A stretch of DNA of 17,968 bases from Monoraphidium neglectum (lineage: Eukaryota > Chlorophyta > Chlorophyceae > Sphaeropleales > Selenastraceae). Shown here one piece after another: positions 7,261 through 17,960 of the stretch. The DNA lies in NCBI RefSeq assembly GCF_000611645.1, contig NW_014012648.1, forward strand, positions 1 to 17,968. The letters are read 5' to 3'. Made by a program: the position numbers and the translations under genes. Under the pieces are notes generated by a model. The model was given only the letters and a program-made list of their open reading frames with translations. It ran no database searches and was not told the origin of the DNA. How positions within the stretch are numbered: the stretch's first letter is position 1; each line of letters opens with the position of its first letter.

Positions 7261-10132
7261 TCATGGTGGATCCATGAAGCGCTCACCCTGCGCCGGGTAG
7301 CCGCCACCGGGGGGGTAGGCGCCGCCCGGGCCGTAGGCACCGCCCGGGGCGTAGGCGCCGCCCATCTGAATCTGCTGGAGACCAGGGGCCTGGGGGCCAG
7401 GGTGATCGGGGGATGGATCGGTTTAATTAGCTAGGACCATGTCAATTCAGCCATGTTTGTGGTGCTGTGCCATCCAGAATGAGCATCCCTCCACCTGTTT
7501 GAGCACCCTCCCAAGAGCATCTCTCTTGCAAGAGAATCTCCCTCACTTGCACAACCAAATACACACGCACTCACACACACACACAACCACATGCGCGCGC
7601 GCGCGCAGACCTGTGTGGGTGCAGGTGCCCCGCCCCGGCCACCGCTGTCCCTGGCGTCCAGCTCAACCTTGTGGTGGAGGGGTCAGGGCGCGCCACGTAA
7701 GGTCAGGATAGTCGCCCATTGTGTGGGACAGCAGGGCCGCGCCCAAGTCAAACATGGGCCATCCCTCAGGTTGGACTGCAGCAGCGTATGCGTGAAAGGC
7801 ATGGCGCATTGTGCATCGGCCCACACCCTACTGTGGCGCCAGCACATCCGTGCAGCAGGTGCCGCCAGGTCTGCGCCGACGCCCCTGAACCCCAATCGCC
7901 ACCCTGGCCGCCCGGCTCACCTTGTGCTGGACCTGGATGCAGGCGCAGACTGAGCACCACAGCACGTCCGCGATGCAGTCCAGGACCTTTGAGGAGGTGA
8001 GGGAGGCGTAAGGGAGGTGAGAAATGTGGGTATATGCACGCCTGTGTACAACCACAGACACCTGGTCACCGCTTCCTGCCCGCAGCGTAATTTCGCACTA
8101 GGCCCTATGACAACGTTCTGTCCCCTGCAACCAGCCAGGTGTGCCCCTCAGCATCACCACGCAACCCCACTGGACCCCCAAAGAACCCCCAAGATCCCCC
8201 CCCCCCGACCCCGGTCACCTGTGCGATGTCGTTGATCTCATCAGATCCCGTCAGGCAGGCGGCCAGGGAGCAGATGCACGCCAGGTACTGTTGGACGGGT
8301 GATGGGGCAACGGAGGGGGACGAGTGAGTACGGGGACGAGAGCGAGGCAGTCGGGTTGAGTTTATCAAGGTTGGGGACATAGTCTTGGGAGGTGGTGGGG
8401 TGCGGCCATGTACGCCGAGACCGACGGGCCAGGGGCGTAGGGCTTGAGCGGGCGGGGGTGCAGGATCGCGCGAGCCCAGGACCTCCCTTTGCGCCCACCT
8501 GCGCGCAGATCATGGTGCCTATGATGCAGTTGTCACACTGTGCGGTTGGGACAGGGGTGGCCATTGGGGGATTGTGGGGGGTTGCAGGACGAGGTGGGGT
8601 GTATGGTCAAGCCTGAGGATGCACGGGGCCGTTGAGGCCAGCCACCCAGCCCTGGCCTGGCCCCGACTCAACTCACAGCGCCTGCTGTTACAAGACACGA
8701 GCCTGCAACACTGCTGCCATGCGTTGAGCAGGGGGCTAGTCAGCCTACCTGCGTGTTCTGGATCGACAGCCTGTGGGGTGTTGGGGCCGTGCAGGTGGGG
8801 TTCAGGGTCTTGGGCCGCAAGGCGGCGGACGCGCGGGTGCGGCGGCGTTGCAGGGTGCCGCAGTAAACACGCAGGGGGCCCAGCAGTACTCACTGCCCTG
8901 AAACCCATGGGGGGGATGGGGGCGGCTGACGCTAGGCACACGGCTCTGGTTTGCAGGGGGCCTTTGTTCCCCTTGCCGCAACGTTCCACCCGCAATAACC
9001 CTTGTCACAAACCCACACCGTCCCACCAAGATGACTCACTCGTCCTGAATCATGAAGCGGGTGGACGCCACAGACTGCGCAAAGCATAAGAACACCTGGA
9101 GACAGGGGGCAGACGAAGGGGCGGCGCTGACTGGGTTGGAGGCAACACCCGTGATGGCAAGCAGGGCAGGGTGGCGTTCACCCTGGTGACGCGGCCGGCA
9201 TAATACGGTGCCAAGTGCGGCTGGCGGTCTGCAAGGCGCACCTCGAAGCAGAGGCACATCTCGGGGCATTTCTTTCCTCGTCGTCGCGACGGTGGGGGTA
9301 ACAAGGGCGGAGGCGGCGGTGTTGGGGCGATCTAGCGTGCCGGGGCTGCTGGCAAGCGGCATCGCCTCCTTGAATAGGGGTGCGCGGTCAACAGAAACCA
9401 AGAGCCCTGGATCGCTATCCAGCGACGGTGTAAGACGGCTTGTAGCAGCACGACAGCATCCCACGGCATAATGTCCAGATGTGACAACCGGTGCGGTCCT
9501 CGCACCTGCTCCCCGAGGCGGCCCGAGCAGGGGCAGGCTCCGCCGCAGCAGACATACCTGCTCATGTCACCGTAAAGCGTCTGCTTGCGCAGCTGCGGTT
9601 CATGTTCACGGGTGTGTCGCGTGGTGGCGGTGCAAGGGGAATGGGTCGATTGGGTGTGAGCGGGCTACAACCGCCTGACCGTGGGTCTAAGCCAGACATG
9701 TGCACCTGCAGCATGGCAGAGCCAGGAGATGCGCCAGGGCATGCGCCTGAAAAGGTCGCGGGGCACCCGCCACACAAGTTGGGGGTCCTGCTCGGCCGCC
9801 CTCAGGGCCCGGCCGGATGCGGGCCATGCGCTGCGTGCCGGATGCGCGGCACCTGCCTGGTAGCTGGCGCAGTACCCGCAGAGCATGGCGTAGCAGCAGA
9901 ACCCCGGCTTGGCGCACGGGTTGTGCAGGGGCTCCTTCCACTGGCGCGCATACCCCGCCCTGCGGCGGGAGGGGAGGGGGCATCACGCAGCAGCAGCGAC
10001 AGGACCAAGGCGACAACCGCCGGGTGAGCACGACCCCCGGGCTGTGGTCAGGCACATGATGGCGGGCAGTTTGCTGGTTTGTATAAGAATGGCTCACCGC
10101 GCCTCCATCTTCTCATAGCGACCAGCCGTCAT
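7261..10132 (-). CDS. Cys-rich PLAC8-like membrane protein of the plant/algal type
   Basis: Eleven exons in transcript order: 10132-10098, 9959-9857, 9592-9506, 9271-9242, 9095-9040, 8770-8749, 8537-8499, 8287-8219, 7986-7921, 7667-7611, 7389-7261. Together they give 230 aa in phase, with TGA at 7263-7261. Recognisable blocks are NPCAKPGFCCYAMLCGYCAS (25-44), LYGDMSRYVCCGG (52-64), CPCSGRLGEQ, KCPEMCLCFE (76-85), QSVASTRFMIQDE (92-104), IQNTQCDNCIIGTMIC (107-122), a hydrophobic Cys-rich stretch, LTGSDE (136-141), DVLWCSVCACIQVQHK (154-169), and a Gly/Pro/Tyr tail with AYxPGG repeats. From memory this is the conserved plant and algal family annotated as PLAC8 family protein (for example Arabidopsis At1g63830 and At5g41390). 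Its biochemical role is poorly known; the hydrophobic Cys-rich blocks suggest membrane association. Exon 2 to exon 3 needs a GC donor (CAG|GCAGGT) to keep YQLRK in frame. The C-terminus may differ if a GTGAGC in the last exon is used as a donor. Confidence 0.9.
7297..7362 (-). repeat. Coding 18-bp repeat, AYxPGG hexapeptides
   Basis: The last exon of the PLAC8-like gene repeats a Gly-Gly-Ala-Tyr-x-Pro unit about three to four times (AYAPGG, AYGPGG, AYPPGG, then a diverged GYP). Such Pro/Gly/Tyr tails are common at the C-terminus of membrane-associated plant Cys-rich proteins. Copy number is likely to vary between strains. Confidence 0.85.
7561..7607. repeat. (CA)n and (GC)n microsatellite next to a splice donor
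   Basis: A CA-rich run followed by a GC run at about 7592-7606 abuts the donor at 7610 of the last PLAC8-like intron (7390-7610). On the coding strand the intron starts GTCTGC and runs straight into the GC and TG repeats. Confidence 0.9.
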
Positions 10133-12636
10133 GGTTCAGCAATGTGCCCAAAAGGTGCCTTGCTGTGCTGGCAGCGTCGGCGCTGCAAACTCCCTGTGTG
10201 TCAGGCCGGGATCACGGTCACACAGATAACCACCGTGTATATCGTTTTCCCGCACTTGCTGACTAGGCCTGCAGGCCAGGCTGCCAGCGAAAGTGGCCAA
10301 GATCAGTGCTGCCGAACTTGCAGCTCGCCAATGTGTTACAGATGATCGTGTTGCCAAAGGATCAAGGTTGACGTTAGTACGGTTTGGCGACACGTTGAGG
10401 CTCGGCCAATTTGACGCGGCTTTGTCGCGTTGGAGCACCCAGCAGCTGGCACCCAGCCCATGATCCAATGATGCCGTGTGCAGCAGGAGGCTAAGCGGCA
10501 GCACAACGCATAAAGTATACGCAAGCTGTGCACAGGATATAGAAATCAACCGCTCTGCAGAGTTCCGAGCATGCTGTTATGACCAGCACGCTGCATGGGT
10601 TCATCCACACTCACTAGTGGACCCTGCATTAGGACCCACACACTTTCGACCGGGAGGCTGACGTGGTCTCGCCGAGCAAAGCGACCCAGGCGCCATCCAT
10701 GGACATACTGCATTGCGCTAGGAATGGTCCCATCAGACGCCTTGGAGCAGCGCTGCCCAAGTTTACCATGACATGGACTGAGCCAAAAGCTGCAGCATCA
10801 ATTACGCTGGATCAGTGCTTGAGCGTGGTTTGCAGGCCGCACGCTCAACAGAAATCACCCATGACAACAAGTCACATGTGGAATCACCAGGCAAAACGCA
10901 CCGACGCAAATAAAACTTGAGCTTCGCAAGCGTGCGCAGGGTGGGGGAGGGCACTCTGGATAGGTTCTCTAGCACCCTGGTCGGGCCGGTGACGCAGCCT
11001 GGGGGGGGGGGTCTTTGATGTGTAGCAGTGGCCAGCTGCAAACCCAAACGCTGCAAGATCTCAAGGCCGGCACAATGTGTGGTAAGCCACGCCGCACCGA
11101 GCGTTGCGCACGCCCCGTTGTCTGGGAGCTGAAACGCTCAGCAAACGCTGCGTCAGGCTGCGCTTGAGGTGTCGCAGCTGAGTCCGATGAAATGCAGGGC
11201 GTATGCTGCAGCTGAGCGTGCAGCAACACAAGTTCACAAAATCGCAGGGGCTGCCCTGAGGAGGGGCGCATCAAAAGTGAGTCATCACCGGAGCTGCGGC
11301 ACGCCGGGCAGTTGAATAGCATATGTCACTGCCACAGCAAGGCGTTCCACTGACGGCCTGAGGCTAGGTGTGGCAGCAAACGTATGCGCACCTTTATGGG
11401 CGCTCAAAGTCACGCTGATCCAAAAACACACGCCACATGACAGGAGGGTTGCTGCCCAAGTGTCGATGTGAATCCATCATTCTATTAGTGGAGCAGCCAG
11501 CGCAAAGGGGCTGGGCCGTGTCCTTCATACCTGCACAATACTGTACCTGCACAATAGCAGGCAGCTTAATAGCAGCACTCAGCGCCCATTGTGCTGGGGC
11601 AGGTGGCGCCTCTTGGGGGCACGGCCCTGCGCCGACATCACTGTGCGCAGTCCAGCCCGTGCACTGCGCTGGAAATCCCATGATCGTGCAAAATCACACT
11701 GCTGATCGTGCAACACCAAGGGCTGGGGCCCCGTTGTGGTTGAGCGCTGGTGGGCAGGGGGGCGGGCTCCCAATATCCTGGAGGTGATGAGTTGTTGTGG
11801 TACAAGCTACTGCCCTGAGTGCGTTCACACTCAATTAGCGCGCCGCGAACTCACAGGGGAGCTGCGGTGGGGACAACCAGACACTGGATGCGCGAGTGAT
11901 CCTCTTGCCTTGCTGTGGCACCGATGCGCGCATGAGTGGAAGCAGGTTCATGGTGGTAGGGTTGTGGTACATGTACAGTACGGTGGGGTTCCCGGCCAAA
12001 AAGGCCCCACTGGCAGGTGTGGCTCGTGGCAGGCTGGACAACTACACCCAGTCCAAGAATGGGTTGGCGGGAGCCAAGTCAAGCTGAGCTCGGCAACGGC
12101 GGGGTCGTGGCAGCCGCAAATAATTGCCTGTTGTGGCAACACTTTGGGGGTACGGCGGCCGCCCGCGCTTGCATTGAGGGCCTCACATGTGGCTCCTTCA
12201 AATACCTCTCAACAAGACACATCAGGCCGCAGATAAAACGTCCCAGGACAGCCTCCACAAATCCATGACTTTCCCTTATTATCACCAAGGCAGCCGGCAT
12301 CGTCGCCAAGCCCAGTGCACCATACAGCCCCATCACACCTAAACAAAGTGGGGTTGCATTGTGCTCCAGTGCCTCTGCGCCACCAAGCCGGCGCAACAAT
12401 TGTGCGGTGCACTGGAACAGCATGTCTTTCTCGAAAAGCCAGACCGCCCACCAGTGCGCCAGGCGAGGCGAGGAGCTGGTGGCTGTGCAGCAGAGCTAGG
12501 GGCACGCATCGCTGCGACTGATACGAACCCCGGGCGAGTGAGGTGTTGTCGCGGCAGCCGCCGGGACCCCTGAAGCTGCCGCAGCTACACATGCGGAGCG
12601 AGAGGTGGCAGCGTGTAAGAGGGCAGGCTTCACTCC
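10133..12636. other. 2.5-kb region without a recognised gene
   Basis: This lies between the start of the PLAC8-like gene and the stop of the armadillo-like gene, so it should hold the promoter of the first and the 3' UTR of the second. Both strands have many stops and no frame longer than about 165 codons. None of those frames shows a family motif or clear splice-joined extensions. AT-rich TATAC-like sequence occurs about 105 nt upstream of the PLAC8-like ATG. An 11-G run is at 11001-11011 and short direct repeats lie at 11528-11559 and 11681-11713. No TGTAA suits the armadillo-like gene. Confidence 0.55.
11528..11559. repeat. Short tandem duplication, 16-bp unit
   Basis: The unit TACCTGCACAATACTG occurs once exactly and once with its last bases changed, in direct tandem. 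It is noncoding as far as I can see. Confidence 0.8.
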
Positions 12637-15600
12637 TCACCCCGCTCGCGCGTGTGTTGGCGTGGCCCCAACCTCTGATGCCGGGCGTTTGGGCGCATCA
12701 TTGCAGGTGAGGCCCGTATCGGCCGCGCTTCCAGCCAGCAGGTCCAGCAGGTGCAGCGCGCGGCGCGCAAGCTCCCCGTGCGGCGCCGCCTCCTCCACCA
12801 GCAGACGCCGCACCGCCAGGACCGCGCCACGCCTGCGCAGCGCCGCCACCGACGCCGCCGCCGCACGCGCCGCCTCGCTGCCACTGGCGCCGCAGCCGCC
12901 GGGCACGAACGCGACGCGCGCCAGGGCCAAAAGGGCTGCCTCCTTGGCCTGGGGCGGCAGCCGCGCGTCACGCAGGGACCGCAGCAGCGCCGCGAGCGCG
13001 CCCTCCTCACGCAGCTGCTCGACCGCGGCCGCGCCACCATTGCGCACAAGCGCCGCCACGACCGCTGGCACGCGCGCGGCCGCGGCGGCAGCCGGACCGG
13101 TGGCGCCAACGGTTGGGTCTGGGAGCAGCATCAGCAGCGGCAGCAGCGCGCCCGCCTTGCAGAGGGTCGCTGCGAGCTGGGGGTCCTGCGCCATGAGAGC
13201 CACCAGGTCGAGCGCTGACATCAGCGCGGCTGCCTCCTGCTGCCTCTGCTGGTGGTTGCTGCGGTGGTCGTGGGCCCCAGACGCCACCTGGGACGGCAGC
13301 TGCTGCGAAGCCGCACTGTCCACCATGGAGCTCTGAATGACGGTCGCCAGGAACGGGCCGACGGCGAAGGCGACGCAGCGCCATGCATCGCGCGCGCCCG
13401 CCCCATCCTGCGGTGCCGGCTCGCCGCAACATTCGCACTCGCCCGCAGCCTGCGTGCCCCGCTGTCGCCCCAGGAGGAGCAGCCGCAGCGCGGGCGTCGC
13501 CGCAGCTGCGCCGGAGCAGGGGTGCAGCGCACAGCTCGCCGCCAGTGCCTCCAGCAGGCGCGGCTCCAGCAGCTGTGGTGCGCCACCCTGGCAGCCGGCG
13601 CCGCTGACGCCCCCACTCAGGGCGCAAAAGCTGCCGCTGCCGGCCCCGCTGAAGCCGCTGCAGAAGATACCGCCGCCAAGGTGTGCAGGCGCGGCCGAAC
13701 CGGAGCTGCGCCGCGTCGCGCCAGTGCCAGCGCCAAACGCCAGCGCTTCGGCGGCAGCAAAGGCCGCGGCCGCGAGGTCGCCGACGCGTGCACCCAGGGG
13801 CCCGCGCAGCAGCGCCAGCAGCGCCGCGCCGCCCACACCGGCCCAGAACTCGAGCTTCAATGCGTCGCTGCGCAGCAGCGCCACCAGCGCCCGCAGCGCC
13901 GCCGCCCCAACCGCCTGGGACGCAGGACCGAGCGCTGCGCCGGCGCCGCCCTTGAGAGGCGGCCCATCCTGAGCGTCGGCGCCGGCGCCGGCTGCATCAG
14001 CAGCCGCTGCGCAGCGTGTAAACTTGGCGGCCAGGAGGTGCGGCGCCCCCATCGCGACCAGCGCGGCCCTGTTGGTGTCGTCCACGGCCTGAGGGGTGGG
14101 AATCGGTGTGAAGCGCAGATGAGGGGACATTCGCGGGCTGAGGAAATGACAGTCGGCCAGGATGGAGCGCAGCGGACGCGTGCCGCTCAAGAGGCGCTGC
14201 CGCGGACGACGGGCTTCAGACGGCCAGCCAAGCCTCAGGCCGACGGTCAACAGGGCCGCGGCAAAGGTAGCCGCCCCCGCCGCAAGCCTCGATGTGAGGC
14301 CACGCGGCGCGCACCGCTCGCGCCCCTCGTCACCAAACGCAAGCTGGCCACCGCCCCCTCGCTGCAATGGTCACGCAAGCGGGTGTGCAATGAGCGGGGA
14401 GTGGGAAGCGGGGTTGCTCATAACCCACCCCAGGCCCCCCCCTCACCAGGTAGCTGACGGCCTCCAGGCAGTCCAGCAGGCGCTGCTGCATGAGGTGGGC
14501 CAGGCCCTCCGCGTCATCGTCCCCGTCAGCCTCCACGGGCGACCCAGACAAGAGGCCGCCCTGGGGGCTCGAACCAGGAGCGGGCACGCAGGCTGACGCG
14601 CCCCCAAATCGTGGGGAATGGCTGCGTGCCGGCGGCGCGAACGAGAGCGTCCAGGGCCGCCGGTCGTCGTCGCCCAGGCTGCGGCGCGCCAGGCGGTTGA
14701 CGCCGTCGAGGCCGCCGCCGCCCCCGAGGGAAGTCGAGCCGGCCCCGTCGAACGAAGCGCGCCGCGGGCCGCCGCCACACGGGGGTGAGCCTGCGCAGCA
14801 CCGGCTGCTGGGAGGCCACAGCTCCGCCGACGCACGGCGCGCGCCCGCCAGCGCCTCTCTGGTCCGGACGGCGCCGCCGCCGCCCGGCCCGCAGTCGGCG
14901 CCGGCGGCGCCGCCGTCTGCGCGGATGCGCGCCAGGAGGGGCGCCAGCACGCCCGCCTGGCAGGCCACCAGGCCGCCGCGGTCGGCGGCGCCGGCTGCGC
15001 ACTCTGCCAGGACGGCCTTGGCGCGAGAGATCGATAAGCGCCGCGCCGGCGGGGCGCGATTCAACGGTGGCGTGGGCGGCGGCGGCGGTGGCGGCGAGGC
15101 GCCGCACGGCGCGGCAGCGTGACTTTGCGGCCGCGCGGCCCAGTTTGAGTTCGCGCGCCCTCCGCCGCGGGCGTGTGACACTTGCAAGTGAGCTGACTCG
15201 GCGCGCCGCGTGCAGCCGCCACTCTCAGCAGCCGCGGCGCGGGTTTGCGAGGAAGCGTGCTGGCCGTGAGGGGCCTGCGGCAAGTAATGGCTTTGCTGCG
15301 CGTTGCCGCCATCGTGGGAGTGGCTGCGACGGTGTGCCTGGTCGGGGCCGTGGTCGCCACAGCGCGTGCGTCCCCCACGCTCGCTGATGGTCCCGAGCAC
15401 GTCGTCGTCACCGCTGCACGAGGCACGCCGGCCGCGCCACCCCGCGTCGAGGCTGCCAAAACCTGTGCCACGGCTGTCGCTGGCGCGGCGCTGCGCCGCC
15501 GAGGCCGGAGCCGCAGGGCTGGCAGCACTTGCTGCTGCAGGGGCTGACGAGGCTTGGGCTGAGCAGTGCGCTGTCAGCAGCAAAGGGTCGAGCAGCCGGC

Positions 15601-16126
15601 CCTGGTCAGAGGCGCCGCCCCTGCAGGCGGGTGTGCTGCTGACGGAGCGCGGCTGCAACGGCGATGATGATGGCTGGGTGGACTTGCGAGTGGTCGTGCC
15701 TGCTGCGCGCAACAGTGTGTAATGTGTTGTTTGAGAAGGTCAAGAGTTGTGAGTTGCGCTGATGCAGAGGCTAAGGCAGCGAGCCGCATGCGTGCAAGTA
15801 ACCGCGCTCTCTTGTAAGCTTGTGACTTTGTTCGGCTCGTTCTGTACCTGGTCACTCGCATCCCGGCCCGCACCGTGTGAGGGCCGCCGGGGGTCGCTAT
15901 CGAAGCTGCAGTGTTCTCGGCGGCCCACGTCACCACAGCAGCCCGTGGGCGGCGTGGCGTGCGATGCCAGGGGTGAGCCGGGCAGGCCGTCCAGCTCGGG
16001 CGCAGAGCTGGCGCTGGGCAGGGGCCCTGAGCTGCTTGCTGGGCCACAGGGCGCGCCTCCCCCGAGCCACGCATGGCCTTGGAACGCCAGCCCAGGAACG
16101 ACGGGCGGCGCGAGCGCCTCGATCAT
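12637..16126 (-). CDS. Armadillo-like helical-repeat protein, low complexity
   Basis: Proposed exons: 16126-15848, about 15673-14447, and 14088-12637 (TGA at 12639-12637), giving about 980 aa. The junction 14447/14088 is GT-AG, phase 0, and restores DCLEAVSYL followed by AVDDTNRAALVAMGAPHLLA, a convincing armadillo-type helix pair. Similar helical blocks are RAKAVLAECAAGAADRGGLV in the second exon and, in the last, ALRALVALLRSDALKLEFW, LVALMAQDPQLAATLCKAGA, LREEGALAALLRSLRDARLP and RRALHLLDLLAG. Ala/Gly/Ser/Pro-rich spacers separate them and the first 300 or so residues look disordered. Such proteins usually act as scaffolds, but the specific function is not identifiable. The ATG at 16126 has a GCCATGA context. 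The first intron is uncertain: donor 15847 is clear (CAG|GTACAG), while acceptors at 15674, 15653 or about 15707 are all possible with suitable donors. The long + strand frames over this region are antisense shadows. Confidence 0.72.
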
Positions 16127-16927
16127 GGCTGATGGTGGCCTGCATCATAAGGTGTGCCAGTTGGATGCCATGCTGGACGCCCACTGGCACTGAAACAAGG
16201 CGGCCGCACAGTCAGCAACAAGAGGGCCGTCGACGCAGAGACCGCTACCCCACAACAAACATGCTATATTCGGTGACACTTTCACTCTCCCGTGCACTCT
16301 GAGCGGCCCACATCACGCGCTCTGACAATTCCGCGGCTCGCTGACCCGGCGCGGCCGTGCTCCGCAATCCAGACACCCTAATCAAAAGAAAACTTCATCA
16401 CCTTCTCAACAAGAGTGAGGTTGACCTATGCAGGGTGGGCCGATCACAGACTTCGCGACACCGCATGCATCGCTGTGGTCTACTCCCTGCATAATCAAGT
16501 TTACAAGAATGTTGTGGTATTGAAGCGATTGCGGCGCACGAAGAGGGAGGCCCAGACCCTAGATGGCGCACAGCAAACAGGCACCGGGGGTGACCGCGAC
16601 ACTGGCACTTGGTCACAACCGCTTGCCCAACTACATGCCACACCCCAACCGCACGCATCACCAGTCACGCCAGCCCCCTCTACAGAACGCTCATACATTT
16701 ACCTACACCCGCCTAGTAAACAGGCCTTGCAGGCCATGTTGGCTTCCCACAGCTGCTGGCGGCTGACGCATGGCGTTGCCAGAGGAGGAGTCGGCATGAC
16801 GCGTCCCAGCACCTGCGCAGAAGTGACGGCTGCCCAACTGTGACTTCCGGATGCTGCTGCATGAAGACACGAGCGCTGTTGTGGACCTTGCAAACGCGCA
16901 CCGGCCAGCCGGCGCCCTGAGTACCGT

Positions 16928-16944
16928 GTCCTTGATTCAAGGAC
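16928..16944. repeat. 17-bp perfect inverted repeat downstream of the CAF1 poly(A) signal
   Basis: GTCCTTGA and TCAAGGAC flank a single T, a perfect 8-bp inverted repeat. It lies about 40 nt beyond the TGTAA of CAF1 in the direction of transcription. A role in 3' end formation is possible but unproven. Confidence 0.7.
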
Positions 16945-16982
16945 GGGCTGGCTGGGGATGCCGCGGGCGCTGTCAGGGAGTG

Positions 16983-16987
16983 TTACA
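16983..16987 (-). terminator. TGTAA poly(A) signal for CAF1
   Basis: TGTAA on the - strand lies about 475 nt downstream of the CAF1 stop codon and is the first TGTAA after it. This fits the volvocine algal signal, assuming that rule holds in this organism. Confidence 0.5.
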
Positions 16988-17461
16988 TACCATATGGTAG
17001 CGTCAGAAGGGTCAACAGGTGTGAGCACGCAGCCGTGCCCCTGCCACAGCCGCCGTTCAACATGCGGCGGCGGCCACCAGGGCACCGCAAAACGCCGCGC
17101 GCACACACCCTTGGAAAGGCGGCGGCGAGCACCGCCCCCGGTCATGGTCACAGGTGCAGCCTGCCGCTGCAACCAGCCGCACCAAGCCATCATGGCACCT
17201 GCCGCCGCAAGCGGCTCGCAGGGATGGCATGTTGCTGGGGCGCAGCTGCATGTGCGTAAACTGCCGCAGTCACGGCTGCCACACACGCGCTCAGCTGCAC
17301 ACCCCATGCCTCGCCCAATGCGGAGCAACACACGCCATGCGCCTCCGCTGCTGGCGCCATGCGGCGTGAGGGCCCGAGTGGCGTCCACCGTCCTTTGCCG
17401 CACACAGGGTGCGGCACAGGGACGGCGGTGGCGCTGGTCGTGCCGCTGCGGCCGCGGCCCC

Positions 17462-17960
17462 TCATACCACGGTCTCCAGCGCGTCTGCGCCCAGGCCGTA
17501 GAGGACGCCCATGTGCTTCGACGCACCCTGGGCACGAGGCAGGAGTTGAGCAGGTGCACCAGCGGCCGTCAGCTGCGTGTGCCAGACCATGAACCCAGCG
17601 GTCCTTGCGGGCCGCGGGTCGTCACCTGGCTGCCGGCGGCCGGGCTGACGGCGACGTCTCGAAAACAGCATGAGGGACCAGCGGCGTCCCCTGTGAGTGC
17701 AAGCCAGCAGCACCCGCCCGGCTGCGCTGCGTGCCGCCACACGCCTACCCCGCAAATGCACTGTTACCACCCCCCTCGCCTCCCCGGCCGCGCCCCACCT
17801 GCACGCCCCCAAAGTATCTGTCCGCCAGCTTCAGGAAGGTGAGTGACGTCAGCAGGCTGTCGCTGCCGGCCTGGTGCTGGGGCCCGATGCGCTGCACGTC
17901 CAGCAGCTCCGCCAGCTTGTTGAGGCCGCCGTGGACATTGTCGCAGAACTTCATCAGGTA
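17462..17960 (-). CDS. CCR4-NOT complex deadenylase CAF1/POP2 (C-terminal part, 5' partial)
   Basis: Two exons, 17960-17799 and 17527-17462 (TGA at 17464-17462), join in phase 0 through a GT-AG intron. The acceptor CCCCCCAG at the window edge marks the start of the first. The 75 residues read [49 protein letters not shown], then HMGVLYGLG and a short end. This is the diagnostic C-terminal third of CAF1/CNOT7/POP2, the 3'-5' poly(A) nuclease of the CCR4-NOT complex that shortens mRNA tails in the cytoplasm. The HQAGSD box holds the last catalytic Asp and the companion His of the DEDD-type active site. The earlier D and E motifs lie in exons right of the window. The end, shortly after VLYGLG, is shorter than in animals. 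Confidence 0.95.

Larger units (their letters stand above)
16127..17461. other. Region between CAF1 stop and the armadillo-like gene start
   Basis: The right half, about 17461-16960, is probably the CAF1 3' UTR, ending near a TGTAA at 16987-16983. The left part should contain the promoter of the armadillo-like gene; an AATATAG sequence about 140 nt upstream of its ATG is a weak TATA candidate. Long frames on both strands here (for example 16958-17842 + and 16699-17559 -) have no family motif and conflict with the CAF1 exons or UTR. Confidence 0.55.

Noticed and set aside
9332..9565. Single-frame - strand frame starting MSRYVCCGG as an independent small gene
   Set aside because: Only the start is family-like and it belongs to exon 3 of the PLAC8-like gene; the rest is intron.
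11437..11787. 116-codon + strand frame in the large intergenic region
   Set aside because: No motif; equally long frames occur on the other strand, as expected by chance.
12605..13336. 243-codon open frame on the + strand
   Set aside because: Ser/Arg/Ala-rich antisense shadow of the same exon, with no motif.
13252..14457. 401-codon open frame on the + strand
   Set aside because: It is antisense to the armadillo-like exon, reads as Arg/Ala/Gln-rich low complexity and has no family motif. High GC at the third codon position of the true gene suppresses stops on the other strand.
16699..17559. 286-codon open frame on the - strand
   Set aside because: It overlaps the CAF1 last exon in another frame and continues through the 3' UTR. 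Its composition looks random.
16958..17842. 294-codon open frame on the + strand
   Set aside because: It runs antisense across both the CAF1 exon 17462-17527 and the CAF1 3' flank, has a His/Arg/Pro-rich random composition and no recognisable domain.
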